Positions 1 through 10,906 of a stretch of 64,000 nucleotides of DNA are shown piece by piece. A program made the translations under genes and the position numbers. A model generated the notes under the pieces. The model worked only from the letters and a program-made list of their open reading frames with translations, was not told the DNA's origin and made no database searches. Each line of letters opens with the position of its first letter. The stretch's first letter is position 1. This DNA comes from Gloeophyllum trabeum ATCC 11539 (Eukaryota > Basidiomycota > Agaricomycetes > Gloeophyllales > Gloeophyllaceae), in NCBI RefSeq assembly GCF_000344685.1, contig NW_006920413.1, forward strand, positions 914,386 through 978,385, given 5' to 3'.

Positions 1-38
1 GGTGAATCATAACATAAGCCCTACGCACGGCTGCATAC

Positions 39-402
39 CAGCTTTCTGTCGTTGCCTTTCTTCCTTTTTCCGCTTCTTCTTATCCAAATTTGAAGGCTTC
101 TCCTCCGTGCTTGACGGTTCACTATGCCCCTCAATTTGATTCTCTCGGTTCTGGCCTTTGCCCTCCTTGCCGTCGTTTTCAGTCTCCCCGGACTGGGCGC
201 CTTGAGGGTCAGAATTGTCAGTCTTTGCCTTGCGGTTACGCTTCCGTTTCTTCTTGGGAGGGTCTGTAGTCGCTGTAGTCTCCGATGCCTGTGCAACAGT
301 ACTTTCTTCTCTCAACTGATCGCCGTCAGCCTGGGCCTCGTCATTGTCAAAACCAGCCTCGAGATATTTACGCTTGTATCCAAAGTTGGTGTACCGAGTC
401 AT
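39..402 (-). CDS. ZCCHC9-like CCHC zinc-finger protein, first exon only (partial)
   Basis: The exon starts at the ATG at 402 and ends at a GTATGC donor at position 38, so the rest of the gene lies beyond the left edge. The protein opens with MTRYTNFGYKRKYLEAGF, which resembles the conserved start of fungal ZCCHC9-type proteins. It is followed by a very basic, low-complexity tract with two lysine/arginine clusters (PPKKKRKRNRK and KKKRKKEER) that look like nuclear or nucleolar localisation signals. The CCHC zinc knuckles expected in this family would be encoded further left and are not visible. In the family, the role is RNA binding linked to ribosome biogenesis. The identification rests only on the N-terminal motif and the basic composition, so the family is likely but not proven. 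Confidence 0.6.
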
Positions 403-627
403 TTCTGGTCACAACGTGCAAGCGGCGTAATGCAAGGGGGATGGTCAAGGCAAGAATCCGTAGAGGTAGCGGTCCCCAAGACCGAAGGCAAAGTCAGAGG
501 ATTCGGAATGTAATTTACGATCGGTCACATGACGAACATGACAAGGTTAGGGTTCATCAGCAAAATTTCCCATAACTGGTATCTGAATACCATTAGCATA
601 TAATCAATTAAAATAAGTACCAGTATT

Positions 628-645
628 ACAATATGTACCAGACTT
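628..645. repeat. 18-bp direct repeat, copy 1
   Basis: The sequence ACAATATGTACCAGACTT occurs here and again at 708-725, exactly 80 bp further on. The DNA between the copies is not itself a tandem duplication as far as can be seen. Confidence 0.85.
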
Positions 646-707
646 GTGGACGGCTGGGCCAGCCATTATATTCGGATGGCACATGTTGCAAGACTCCCGC
701 AAGAAGT

Positions 708-725
708 ACAATATGTACCAGACTT
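708..725. repeat. 18-bp direct repeat, copy 2
   Basis: Perfect second copy of the 18-mer at 628-645. The core ATATGTAC is partly palindromic. Confidence 0.85.
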
Positions 726-1093
726 ACACATATTACAAGCTCAGGCCAGCTTGCTTTGACCCATAATCAGACTATCAGCTGTCTTTTGCTTGATATTCCA
801 GATCCCTGGAACAAAAAGCGGGCATTGACTGATGAACACAATAAACAGTGTATAATTGCTCAGACTAGCTACTAGACAGGATTTGCTATGGCTAGACATT
901 CAACACAGTACTATCTGCTGACCCATACCCTCCACACAACCTACTCAATGGAAAGCAAGCCATGTCACTACAATAAACCAGATAGGTGAGATGAGAGACA
1001 TACCTGGTGCACTAGTCATCTTATATGCATAGAACCCGGCAGCGGTAGACCTGCAGAACAGATCAGAACACTCAGTCATCAGTCATGTCACTA

Positions 1094-1830
1094 NNNNNNN
1101 NNNNNNNNNNNNNNNNNNNNNNNNNNNNNNNNNNNNNNNNNNNNNNNNNNNNNNNNNNNNNNNNNNNNNNNNNNNNNNNNNNNNNNNNNNNNNNNNNNNN
1201 NNNNNNNNNNNNNNNNNNNNNNNNNNNNNNNNNNNNNNNNNNNNNNNNNNNNNNNNNNNNNNNNNNNNNNNNNNNNNNNNNNNNNNNNNNNNNNNNNNNN
1301 NNNNNNNNNNNNNNNNNNNNNNNNNNNNNNNNNNNNNNNNNNNNNNNNNNNNNNNNNNNNNNNNNNNNNNNNNNNNNNNNNNNNNNNNNNNNNNNNNNNN
1401 NNNNNNNNNNNNNNNNNNNNNNNNNNNNNNNNNNNNNNNNNNNNNNNNNNNNNNNNNNNNNNNNNNNNNNNNNNNNNNNNNNNNNNNNNNNNNNNNNNNN
1501 NNNNNNNNNNNNNNNNNNNNNNNNNNNNNNNNNNNNNNNNNNNNNNNNNNNNNNNNNNNNNNNNNNNNNNNNNNNNNNNNNNNNNNNNNNNNNNNNNNNN
1601 NNNNNNNNNNNNNNNNNNNNNNNNNNNNNNNNNNNNNNNNNNNNNNNNNNNNNNNNNNNNNNNNNNNNNNNNNNNNNNNNNNNNNNNNNNNNNNNNNNNN
1701 NNNNNNNNNNNNNNNNNNNNNNNNNNNNNNNNNNNNNNNNNNNNNNNNNNNNNNNNNNNNNNNNNNNNNNNNNNNNNNNNNNNNNNNNNNNNNNNNNNNN
1801 NNNNNNNNNNNNNNNNNNNNNNNNNNNNNN
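1094..1830. other. Assembly gap (run of N)
   Basis: 737 undetermined bases. Apparent open reading frames crossing this run are artefacts of N translation and carry no information. Confidence 0.99.
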
Positions 1831-2537
1831 CTTACCCACGACCAAGACATGTCGATACACGATGAGGGCTACTTCGAGGTCGCATCAACCCCGCCGTACA
1901 CGCGCTGTAGGAAGGTACTTAGGCGGTTTAAGGAGAGGCAACGGGTTCACAAAGAGAACTTACCCGCGGAGAGTTATAGTAGAAGGTGTCGATGCCACCA
2001 TTCAGAAACATGTTAGAGCTGTGTAAGGGACTTATTCGTGATACGAGGGAGAGAGGGGATGAGCGACGATGTCGAACTGCGGCGCGCTTTTAAGTCAAGT
2101 TCAAAGTCCGCCATGTTGAACTTAGCACGTGAGGCGACGCGCATCAGTCAGGCGCCGGTGGTTGCTTTGTTGCTAAGGGTATATATATAGAATGATAAGA
2201 TAATCCTCTGGTAAGCGTATCTCAACAGGCGGTTGGCTTATCATAAATACAAGTCTGGTATTCGGCTGGTAATGCGATTGTAGACGTGCTAAAATAACTG
2301 GAATAAGCGCCAGCCACTACCAGCCGCGGGACAATTTGCTGATGTTATGCGAGGGGAACATGAAAGCAAGCACAACATTCACGGGCTGGACAAACCAAGC
2401 AGATCTAGGAACGAAAAACAATAATAATGTATTGGCCCAATGTTCCTAAATATGTACCATGCATGGGGCCTGTCTAGATAATTCGAAGTTAGTCTGACTG
2501 GGGCTCTGCATCTGTCCCGGGATCCTCTCCATTTTGG
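1831..2537. other. Intergenic stretch right of the gap
   Basis: No coding region supported. It lies downstream (3') of the leftward-reading pterin dehydratase gene and probably contains its 3' untranslated region. Confidence 0.4.
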
Positions 2538-3298
2538 CTATGTCCCAGCATCAGAAGTTCCATACGTGGTGTCCCAACATACCGTGACTAACCTTTCTCC
2601 TCGCTCAGACAACTGTTGGGCTTTCAAGAACACCTTGGTGTCGGCACGTCCGGTCCGGAGGAATACTCCATAGAATACGTCCTCGACTCGTAGCGCAAAC
2701 CGAACATCTTGTAGCGTCACGCCACTGACAATTCTTTCTCTTTCAGTTTTTGCAGAGGGATCTACTGCAGTATGGGTCCGCACTGAGACCCTGACTTGGT
2801 CATAAGAAAACCTGACCACAGGATGGTGCTACGCGACCAGGAAACATTACGGCTGCCCACAGCTGAATAAGATTGATGGAAATTGCGTACATTTTCCGTC
2901 TTTGCAAGATTTGCTACCATGTTGGCGAATAGGACGACGTCGTCATATTTTTTGAACGCATAAATCTTGAATAAAGTAGGGGGCGTCTGCTTGTACTTCC
3001 AGAAACGGCGGGAAAGGATAGGGCTATATTGTTCGGCTTCCTCTGTCGAAAGTAGCGTAGGCACCTTGGGCTTTGGGGGCCATGGTTCTACGTTCAACGT
3101 CAGATATGTGTCGAAGTAGGGCACGAGCTAGGACTGCTCACCGTGTCGTTCAGTGAGCTTGCCCGATTCTGAAGGCTCAGTAGTCGGCGTCGCACTGGGA
3201 GTAGAAAGACATCTGTATCCACTAACGAGGTGCCTGCTTCCGCCAATGCGGATTGGCTTAAGAGCGGCAAGAGAGGAAGCGGAAAGACGTGCCAACAT
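2538..3298 (-). CDS. Pterin-4a-carbinolamine dehydratase (4a-hydroxytetrahydrobiopterin dehydratase), probably mitochondrial
   Basis: Three exons were reconstructed: 3298-3142, 3087-2891 and 2828-2538, totalling 645 nt (214 residues plus stop, divisible by three). The introns (54 and 62 nt) have GT and TAG ends. Exon 1 starts MLARLSASSLAALKPIRIGG, rich in Arg/Ser/Leu and lacking acidic residues, which looks like a mitochondrial presequence. The domain is recognised from KIYAFKKYDDVVLFAN followed, across the second splice, by KTENHHPVVRFSYDQVRV and then GVTLQDVRFALRVEDVF. The joined ENHHP is the catalytic histidine pair region of the family. Known members dehydrate 4a-hydroxytetrahydropterin in pterin cofactor recycling. 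The roughly 40-residue C-terminal tail after the domain is unusual and might hide a further intron. Identity is confident; organelle targeting is inferred. Confidence 0.85.
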
Positions 3299-3783
3299 AT
3301 AACAGATGTGGAATCCTTGGCCCGCCGCCCTTGGGTTAAGCTTGCACTTTCGCTGAGCGTGCCGTGTTCGAGCGGCAATCTCCGATTCTCAAGATCTCAA
3401 GACTCAGGAGGACCAGATGGTACTCCGGATCCGGTGTGCAAAGAGAAAGGCGTAATACGCCACTGTCGACCATGAGCAGACCAATGAAATCTACGTAGCA
3501 TCTTGAATATTAGGGAAACACGGTAGAGAACATGAGGATCTGTGTTTGCAGGATTCGACGGTTATTAGAAGGAAACAAGACTACTAATGTCATAAACAAA
3601 ACAAGAGCACATGTACAAATTATTACAACATAAAGAGGTCCATTCCTTGAATCCTTCGTGCATATACCGGCAGCTTCGATGAGATCTCATAAACCCCGTA
3701 TGCCACATGGTGGACGCATTGTTCTGCACTAATGAATGCGAACAGTGCCCAGGAAGGAGTAGTTCGGAACCGACCCGGAACAG
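3299..3783. other. Intergenic stretch between co-directional genes
   Basis: Lies between the stop of the FunK1 kinase and the start of the pterin dehydratase, both on the minus strand. It should hold the promoter of the latter. No coding exon or clear element was recognised. Confidence 0.4.
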
Positions 3784-5613
3784 TCATTCGCCTTGAAATT
3801 CTGTATGCCACCTCTTGAGAATAGCATACATTGCATCGTGGGTTGCTGTTTCCCAATCGTCGGCCAGGAAATTGTGAGGAAAAAATAGGCGTCGTAGTTC
3901 CAATAGGCAAGGCTTCAAGTCATTGAAGTAGGAATCGATGTTGGCCAGGACGCGAGACGTGAAGACCGCGTCGTTGGACATCATTCCCAGCTTCCGATCA
4001 CCTATGTCTCGGTGGCTGCCCATTGACCACGTCGCAAGGACCGAACCCTCGACCTCGGCATCGCATCTTGAGAGGCCCTCTGGCCCCGCTTGGCATACAG
4101 CAATCCACAGTATTGAATAGAATAACGATTCGAGTTCCCAATACGGCTTGTATTGGATGTCTACGTCCGTTTGGAGCAGTTCATAGGCCATGAAAGGTAC
4201 AGTGCCCTAGAGAATGGGTCAGCCTTGAAATCGGTTCACGCGCGCGTAACTCACAACCCTCATTGAAGAAATAGGCCACCCGCCGGCTTTTGAATAGCGA
4301 GCTGCGCAATCGAAGTCAATAAGCAGTCCTCGTCTCACCCCGGTACGTGTGGCGTCCGAGCTATCCGCACATAACATGAGGTTATTGACGCTGACGTCTC
4401 TGTGCAGTATCTTATAGTCGTATACCAATCCTTTATGTGCTAGGTGCGTGGTCAACGCTCCATGACTTACCTTGCAACTGCACAGACATGAGCACGTACT
4501 TTCAATGATATCCAGGAACCCGCCGATGAGCTCTTTCTTCGTCTTAAAGTGGATTATGGGAACAGCATACGGAGTCAGGACCATTCGAGAATGGACCCGG
4601 TTCGTCAAACAGGAATATGAAACCCGGTCAGCATAGGTCTTGAGGCTAATGGGAGGACGACGATTCATGGTGCTGTCCACTTCACCCATGAATTGAACCA
4701 GTTCGTGTGATACGAGCTTGGGGACCCCTTTGAGCTTGGCGATATGATTCAGAATTTCAGGTTCCGTGCGATGTTGTCGTTCTTTGACCCAGTAGTCTTT
4801 GATGACATAAGTCTCACCGTGGTGGGTCACCGCCCAGCACCAGGTTCCCCTCCCTATGAGACGCTCGGCACCGTGCAAGGCCTTCAAGATAGTGTAACTT
4901 CTGCTCTCGGCGTCGATGACACGAGTACCGTCTTGAAGTACTTGGATAGTAGGATCGTATCCCAGCCAAGTCTCGTCGCCGAAGAACAAAGCCAAGAGAA
5001 GAGTCACGAACGAGCATGGATCCTCGTGTGGGTTAATATACTCCGACGAGACTTGCCCGGCCCGATCAAAGACATAAAGACAGAAAGCCGTTTCAGCAAA
5101 GCCGACACCAATGACGTATCGGCGGTGATCTTGTACCATAAAGACTTCTTGAGCAGAGCCCGCAAGCGGAGACGCTTGGATCTCATCTTCTTGGCCAGAC
5201 TGGCCGTTCATGAAGGTATCATGGTCCGATTGCAATTGCCACACGGATTGGACGCATTCCCAACTGCCCGAAGTATCCTTGTCCAAAGTCGCGAAGTCGG
5301 GGGTGAACAGACCGCCCCTCTCAGGTATAGCCTCGAACAATCGTGGCGGCTGGAACCCAAGAATAGAAGCAATGCGTTCGCAGAGGTCATTCACGAACTT
5401 GGAAACAGCCATCCGCTGTTCCTTCTTGGTCGGCGCGGACAGGAATGTGGGGTAATGTAGCCAGCCAGTAGCTCTTGTGTAAGCTGGCTCCCCGCCCGAG
5501 CCAAGCTCCCGAAGGATGTCTTCTGCTGGTAGCGGCAGCGATGGTGGCGGGAATGTATGCTGGATTAGTCCGGGATATCCCCTCAAAACGTAACCGAGTA
5601 GTTCTGTCGCCAT
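3784..5613 (-). CDS. FunK1 fungal-type protein kinase
   Basis: A long frame from the ATG at 5613 (MATELLGYVLRGYPGLI) continues to a GTGAGT donor at 4254. A 48-nt intron (4207-4254) leads to the last exon, which begins GTVPFMAYELL. Kinase landmarks in order are the lysine in ETYVIKDYW, the catalytic loop ILHRDVSVNNLML, the metal motif LLIDFDCA (DFD instead of DFG, which is usual in this family) and the GTVPFMA activation-segment end with its following Glu. The remaining C-lobe has the WELESLFYSILW helix. FunK1 kinases are expanded in mushroom-forming fungi; their substrates are mostly unknown. The frame stays open upstream to 5778, so an earlier start or an extra 5' exon is possible. A 238-residue open frame on the plus strand at 4744-5460 is the antisense shadow of this gene. 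Confidence 0.85.
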
Positions 5614-6573
5614 GTCGTAGGAGAGAGAGCATACCCTGGAATATAGAGCGAAGTGGAAGCCACAGAGTGATGGTGGGAAAAAGAAGACGACGGCCACCAA
5701 GTTTATATACTCGCCACATTGTGGCACAGCAGCCACATCAACATTCTCCGCACGCCCGTATAACCAGAGAGACAGCACCGGTCAATTATCTCGTCACTGC
5801 GTAAAAAATTGAATCGAAGAGCGCTCAACGAATGAAATCGTCTCAAGAGAAAAAAGTTTGCAGAAGAAAGCGTAGCTCCGACGCGATACCGGCCACGCTC
5901 GCGACCTGTCACGGTTCACGTGCCGACGCGCTAAGTTGCTCGTCTACTAAGTCTTATTTGAGAGGCGAAGTTTCAAGCCTACCGACGCGCCAGCTGCAGG
6001 ACGAACGCACTGATTGCACCGGTGAAGTTGATGCAGATTGATGGGTAAGTGCAGCAGAGGGAAGAAATTTACCAACAGAATCATTTGCTATACTGCGCCA
6101 CAGGCGCTCTGGCTGAGAGAATAAGACGAGCCTAAAATCAACCGCTACGTTCTTGTAGCTGCCATGATGGGCTATGCCTTCATCCACCGCACGGGCAGGG
6201 CTCATCGCGAAGGCCGTCAGCGACTGCAACAAAAGCCATGACCGGCTTCGACACCTCCTGGACATGTACAACTCCAAACCGTACGATGTCCAGCTGCAGG
6301 ACGCGACCGCGACGAATAGGAGTGTCGGAACGGACGGAATGTACGGAGGACCTCTGATACCAGCCGTCCGCGGGACTTGACAGGGCGATGTTGCCTGATT
6401 TGGACAGATATCATTGAGCAAGGACTCGAAGATGTCGCGGTCGGACAAGTGGAACAACAGCGGCCGTACCACATCGTCCCATTGGGTCCCTTTAATATAC
6501 TCTCTCAGGTTCCTGCCAGCACTCTCATCTACGCCCTCCTGCTCCCCTTGTCGACGCTGAGGATATATCAACG
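5614..6573. other. Divergent intergenic region, FunK1 / mevalonate diphosphate decarboxylase
   Basis: Should hold both promoters. A minus-strand frame at 5954-6571 (about 205 codons, one in-frame segment REYIKGTQWDDVVRPLLFHL looking protein-like) is open across most of it, but its start abuts the ATG of the next gene and no family was recognised. The 14-mer CCAGCTGCAGGACG occurs twice, at 5990 and 6290, 300 bp apart. Confidence 0.35.
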
Positions 6574-7949
6574 ATGTCGGCCGCTGTGTACGAGGCGACC
6601 ACTTCGGCCCCGGTGAACATTGCTTGCATCAAGTGCGTATACTATTGTCTTGCTTTGGCGTAGAGTAAAGTCAATGAATCATCAGATACTGGGGAAAGCG
6701 GGACACCAAGCTCATCCTGCCGACGAACTCATCATTGTCGGTCACCCTCGATCAGGATCTCCTGCGTTCTACAACTACCTCAAGGGCAGATCCTTCCTTC
6801 ACTAAGGATCGCCTATGGTTGAACGGAAAGGAGGAAGAGATCAAAGACGGCGGACGCATGGACAACTGCATCAAGGAGATGAAGAGATTGCGGAAAGTCC
6901 TTGTAGAAGACAAAGACCCGAATGCCCCCAAGGTACGTCCTGGTCTGATCAATGACTCCGTCCGTCCTCGTTCCTAACTTGTCACACACCGTTAGCTTTC
7001 TGAATGGAAGTTGCACATCGTCTCCTTCAATACCGTGCCGACGGCCGCAGGCCTTGCCTCGTCCGCCTCGGGTTTTGCAGCCCTCACAACTTCCCTCGCC
7101 TCGCTCTTCTCTCTCCCCCTCAACCCGTCCGAGCTTTCCCTCATCGCTCGGCGCGGGTCAGGCTCCGCCTGCCGCTCCCTTTTCGGCGGCTACGTCGCAT
7201 GGGAAATGGGCTCGAAACCCGACGGCTCCGACTCCCTCGCGGTCGAAGTCGCTCCTCAGTCTCATTGGCCCGAGATGCGCGCGGTCGTCTGCGTCGTCTC
7301 AGGCGAGAAGAAAGACGTCGGCAGCAGTGTTGGCATGCAGCTCACCGTCGAGACGTCTCCTCTCCTGCAGCACCGCATCAAGTACGTTGTGCCTGAGCGC
7401 ATGGAAAAGATCAGCAAGGCCATCAAGGAGCGCAACTTCGACGAGTTCGCGAAGATCACGATGGCGGACTCCAACCAGTTCCATGCCGTCGCGCTCGACA
7501 CGACCCCGCCCATCTTCTATATGAACGACGTGTCCAGGAACTTGATCGCGTTGGTCGAGGAGTACAACCGGGTGTGCTTAGAGAAGACGGGCCATCTAGG
7601 GGCTGCGTACACATTTGACGCTGGACCCAACGCCGTGATCTACACTCTACCCGAGCACATCAAGGCTATCACCGAACTCGTCCTGTACTTCTTCCCTGTC
7701 CCCTCGGCACCGGCTGAGCGCTCAACCCAGGCTAGCGCTGTCGGCTTCACCGACGTCCTCAACATCTTCCCTGAAGTTGGTGGGAAACCGACCGGAAAGC
7801 TGATCCAGGGCTTCAATGAGGAGAAAGTCAAGAAGTGGGACGTAGGCGCCGTCAAGGGGGTCATTCACTGCAAGGTCGGCGACGGTCCCAAGGTGCTGGG
7901 CAAGGAAGCATCTCTCATGACAGCTGAGGGTACTCCTAAGCCTTTGTAG
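6574..7949 (+). CDS. MVD1: Mevalonate diphosphate decarboxylase
   Basis: Three exons, 6574-6632, 6686-6932 and 6996-7949, sum to 1260 nt (419 residues plus stop). Introns are 53 and 63 nt. The product starts MSAAVYEATTSAPVNIACIK and continues YWGKRDTKLILPTNSSLSVT, the diphosphomevalonate decarboxylase N-terminus. The GHMP-type ATP loop follows as PTAAGLASSASGFAAL, then the ARRGSGSACRSLFGGYVAWE block; IARRGSGSACRS carries the Ser/Arg and DAGPNA carries the catalytic Asp. The enzyme makes isopentenyl diphosphate from mevalonate diphosphate in the cytosolic mevalonate pathway feeding ergosterol, dolichol and terpenoids. The length is normal and nothing is missing. Its 3' end faces the Vps3844 gene, 268 bp away. 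Confidence 0.97.
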
Positions 7950-8217
7950 TTCTAGGATCGATCAATAGGGTATATACGTGGGATATCGGCAAAGATCTGT
8001 TCTTGTCTGTATTGCTATAACACTGATAATGGGAAACGTAGTAACATCGCAGCGGAGAGATATACCCGCCATATCGCAAGAGCGACGCTGGTGCATCAGA
8101 TTCACAAACTGGAACGAACTGCAGTTGGTCCTGTCATGATCATCTGAAGCTTAAATTACGTTGAGACGGCATAGCGAACGCAAATTAATGTAGTGGCGTA
8201 ACTGGATATCCTACCTC

Positions 8218-9485
8218 TTAGTCCCTCTTCAGTCCCGGAGCCACAGCACCAGTTAGAGTACTCGGCAATTTGTCACTATCGATTCCGAACAACAGTCCAA
8301 CAGATCCCGCAATGAGCAGGATTAAAACGACCACAGTTCCAGTTAGGAGCACAAAAGGACTGATAGGGCGAAGACAATGTGAGCAACACACAAGGGTGTG
8401 GGAAGTTAGTTAATTACTCACCCGCTGACATCCTTTCTCTCGCACATCTCTCCTGCCCATACTTCCTGCTTTCCCTTCTCGCTCCTGGTAGCGGCACAAG
8501 CGCACACCCAGCACCCTCTTTGGCCGCCCGACTTGGCCGCTTGTACACAGGCGCCGTGGCCAGAGCAGCTAGATGTGCCATTCACGCAGGCGTCTTCAGT
8601 CTGGAAACATCTAGTGAATGAGCCGACGGGTTGCTGCGGTATAGGCATAGGAGTTTGCGACGGGGGAGGTTGGCGCCTGTGGCCCTGGGATGAGGTAGAG
8701 GGGGAGGTAATGACAGCCAGGTTGAGATTGGGCTTAGCAAGGCAGCTTTGGAAGATTGCGCTGAGGGTCTCCTTCGCGGACTTATACTGTTCGCTCTCCG
8801 CACCGTATTCCCGCCTGACCAGCTGCAGACCTTGCAGGTCGAAGGCGCCGAACTTGCGTTCTCCATCCTGAGGCTCTGTTTCGAGGAAGTCGACGAGAGC
8901 CGACATTTCTTGAATGTATGTTTCAGTCGCTTTCGTGGGCGCTGTTAAAGTCCATGTATCAAGGAGGCGGGGGATACCGAGAGAATACGTGTATGAAGGA
9001 TGGGATGATGAGTAAATAGAGGTGTAGACACGGGCTGCACGGTTGAGATACCGCTCAAGCAACGAACTAGTGGACTGTCGCCAGAATGCATCCGAGGTGA
9101 CGATGGAAGGCTGAATGGTCGAGGGAATAGCATCTGTGAGAGATACAAGCGTCGTGGTACTGAGTTCCGGTGCCGAAGCGTAACAAATGCTCTGCAACTA
9201 ACCTTTGCCGTCCTCCTCCGCCATACTCACTAGGAGCGCATCACCGCCCTTCCCCACAAAGTCATGCGTACTGTCCATCTGCCCTAGCAACCATTGCTCA
9301 TCCTCTTGCGATGTAGGTGACTCGAAGCATTCCAGGCCAAGATGGGACGAAAGGAGAAAGCCCGACTGCTCAGGAGCAAGCCGCGTTGGCGACGATGAAG
9401 GGTGCAGATAGACGTTCGTGGATGACTCAGCAAAGCCAATACCAGCGGTCAAGAGTAGATAGGTTGAGAGCGTCAGGCCGAGCAT
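8218..9485 (-). CDS. Vps3844-like (DUF3844) ER/endomembrane protein
   Basis: Three exons, 9485-9203, 9133-8422 and 8359-8218, sum to 1137 nt (378 residues plus stop). Introns are 69 and 62 nt. An N-terminal signal peptide is visible (MLGLTLSTYLLLTAGIGFAE). The long middle is a lumenal region. Near the C-terminus is a cysteine-rich, EGF-like module beginning CFQTEDACVNGTSSCSGHG with about eight cysteines, immediately before a transmembrane helix (VVVLILLIAGSVGLLFGI) and a short tail. This Cys-module plus membrane span is the signature of the DUF3844/Vps3844 family, annotated in yeasts as a vacuolar-sorting or ER membrane protein of poorly defined function. Type I topology is inferred. Confidence 0.85.
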
Positions 9486-10159
9486 GTTGACAGAATACTC
9501 GAGTTCACTGGCTGCAGCAGCCGAACGGTGTCGCAGTGCCCGCTACAGGATGTCCTATTTGCGTATATTTGGCTTTGTGGCAGATTTGGCCGTCGGTTCG
9601 CGTTCATGTCACTTGTATTCCAAGCTTCGACATCTCCGCGCGAGCTCCTAGAATCTGGCCGAGGAACCCCATAGTAAGATTGAATAATTATTCCGCTCTA
9701 CTCATGGACAGGACATCGTTGATCGTGCAAGGTGTCTGGCCGCTTCTCGATTTCTCCTGGCTCTTGCATATTCCGCCCCAACCTCACCAGTTACTCGCGC
9801 GAGCGTCTCGAAGTGCCATATGAGTCCTCTTACACCTAGACTGAGGCAAGTATGACCTCACAACAGGTCGACGAAATAGTCAAATGACCGGGAACGCTTG
9901 GCTATGAATCCATTCATTATATCACACCGGCTGAACGCATCTTCTAGGCCATTCAGTGGTCTGCTCATCTTTGATTTCCTTGCCTGCGGCGGCTCAAACT
10001 TGGATAGGTTCTATTATGGCTTGATCTAGCACTGCTCCGTCTCTCGAGGCTCGTCATTCCTCATATACGGAGCGACCTGCACACAGCGCCCTTCGTCGAA
10101 TTGACGAGTCTTGTGGTTTACTCTGACCACCCAGCCTCCGGTCTCCATCCTCCTACAGC
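9486..10159. promoter_or_regulatory. Divergent promoter region of the Vps3844 and HSP20 genes
   Basis: 674 bp between two divergent start codons. It must contain both promoters. I looked for alternating nGAAn heat-shock elements and found no perfect trimer; a near match (TTCTCGATTTC) lies around 9744. No TATA box at a convincing distance was seen. Confidence 0.4.
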
Positions 10160-10758
10160 ATGTCTCTGTATTTTTACGAACCGTTGTTCTCCCTTTCGGA
10201 CTTCGATAGGCTGTTCGACGAAGCTTTCTCTGCTCGTACGCAGGGAAGTCCTGCTGCCGGACAACTGCAGCGCCGAGGCGATGCCTCAGACAACAACAAC
10301 AGAGTGGTCAGGCCCAGGTGACGCTGCCGTCCTTGGGGTCATGACGTCCTGAATTAATGAATAAGTTTCGGCTTTGTAGAATGGACCTCCACGAGGACGC
10401 GGAAAGGAACGTTGTGACCGCTACGTTCGAACTCCCCGGCCTCAAGAAGGAAGATGTTCAGATCGACGTGCAGAATAACACACTGAACATCTCTGGTGAG
10501 ACCAAGCAAGAGCAAGATCGCGATGAGAATGGCTATGCCATTCGAGAGAGGCGGTACGGCAAGTTCTATAGGGCCTTGCGCTTGCCCGCTGGCGTGAAGG
10601 TATCCTTCACTGTAGATGCTGGCCTTAAGAGTAATACGCGCTGACGAGGTGGCTTGTAGCCGGAGGATATCAAAGCTTCGATGGAACATGGTGTCTTGAC
10701 CGTAACATTCCCCAAGACAACGCCAGAGCAGGCGCCCAAGAAGATTACTATTTCTTAA
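10160..10758 (+). CDS. Small heat-shock protein, HSP20 / alpha-crystallin family
   Basis: Exons 10160-10317, 10380-10599 and 10660-10758 sum to 477 nt (158 residues plus stop), a usual size. The N-terminus is MSLYFYEPLFSLSDFDRLFD. The alpha-crystallin domain runs from about MDLHEDAERNVVTATFELPG through the YGKFYRALRLP strand to EHGVLTVTFPK. The protein ends KKITIS, which supplies the C-terminal I-x-I motif used for oligomer contacts. Such proteins are ATP-independent holdases in the cytosol, normally induced by heat or oxidative stress. The second intron sits inside the domain just before PEDIKASMEHG. No duplication of the gene is seen in the window. Confidence 0.95.
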
Positions 10759-10906
10759 GTAGATTACGAAATACACAGCGAGAGAGAAATGTCATGCACA
10801 ATTGGCAATGAACATTCATTCCTCGATTATTCTTTGGAGTTAGGAGCTTTACAAAGCTACGATTGAGTCGTAGAGAAGGACAAGGAAGCATGGGTGTCCT
10901 TACGAT

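Larger units (their letters stand above)
403..1093. other. Intergenic stretch left of the assembly gap
   Basis: No coding exon could be supported here. The stretch is AT-richer than the neighbouring genes and contains a perfect 18-bp direct repeat, described separately. It is the upstream region of the ZCCHC9-like gene, which reads leftward. Confidence 0.5.

Noticed and set aside
1072..2026. Open reading frames of 255-313 codons on both strands across the gap
   Set aside because: They consist almost entirely of N translated as X and have no evidential value.
3121..3142. A 14-nt intron GTGAGC...CCTAG in the pterin dehydratase gene
   Set aside because: Too short to splice. The same donor with the later acceptor at 3088 gives a 54-nt intron and keeps the frame from the leader to EPWPPKPKV.
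4744..5460. Plus-strand open frame of 238 codons
   Set aside because: Exactly antisense to the FunK1 coding exon, whose kinase motifs are clear; treated as its shadow.
5954..6571. Minus-strand frame of about 205 codons upstream of MVD1
   Set aside because: No recognisable domain. It starts at the MVD1 start codon region and occupies a divergent promoter; only one short segment looks protein-like, so it is not listed as a gene.
6952..7524. Plus-strand frames of 130-190 codons rich in Ser/Arg/Pro
   Set aside because: Alternative frames of the third MVD1 exon with the biased composition expected from GC-rich coding DNA.
9134..9202. A 43-nt intron ending GGAACTCAG in the Vps3844 gene
   Set aside because: It breaks the reading frame. 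The next acceptor (TCTCTCACAG) gives 69 nt and restores it.
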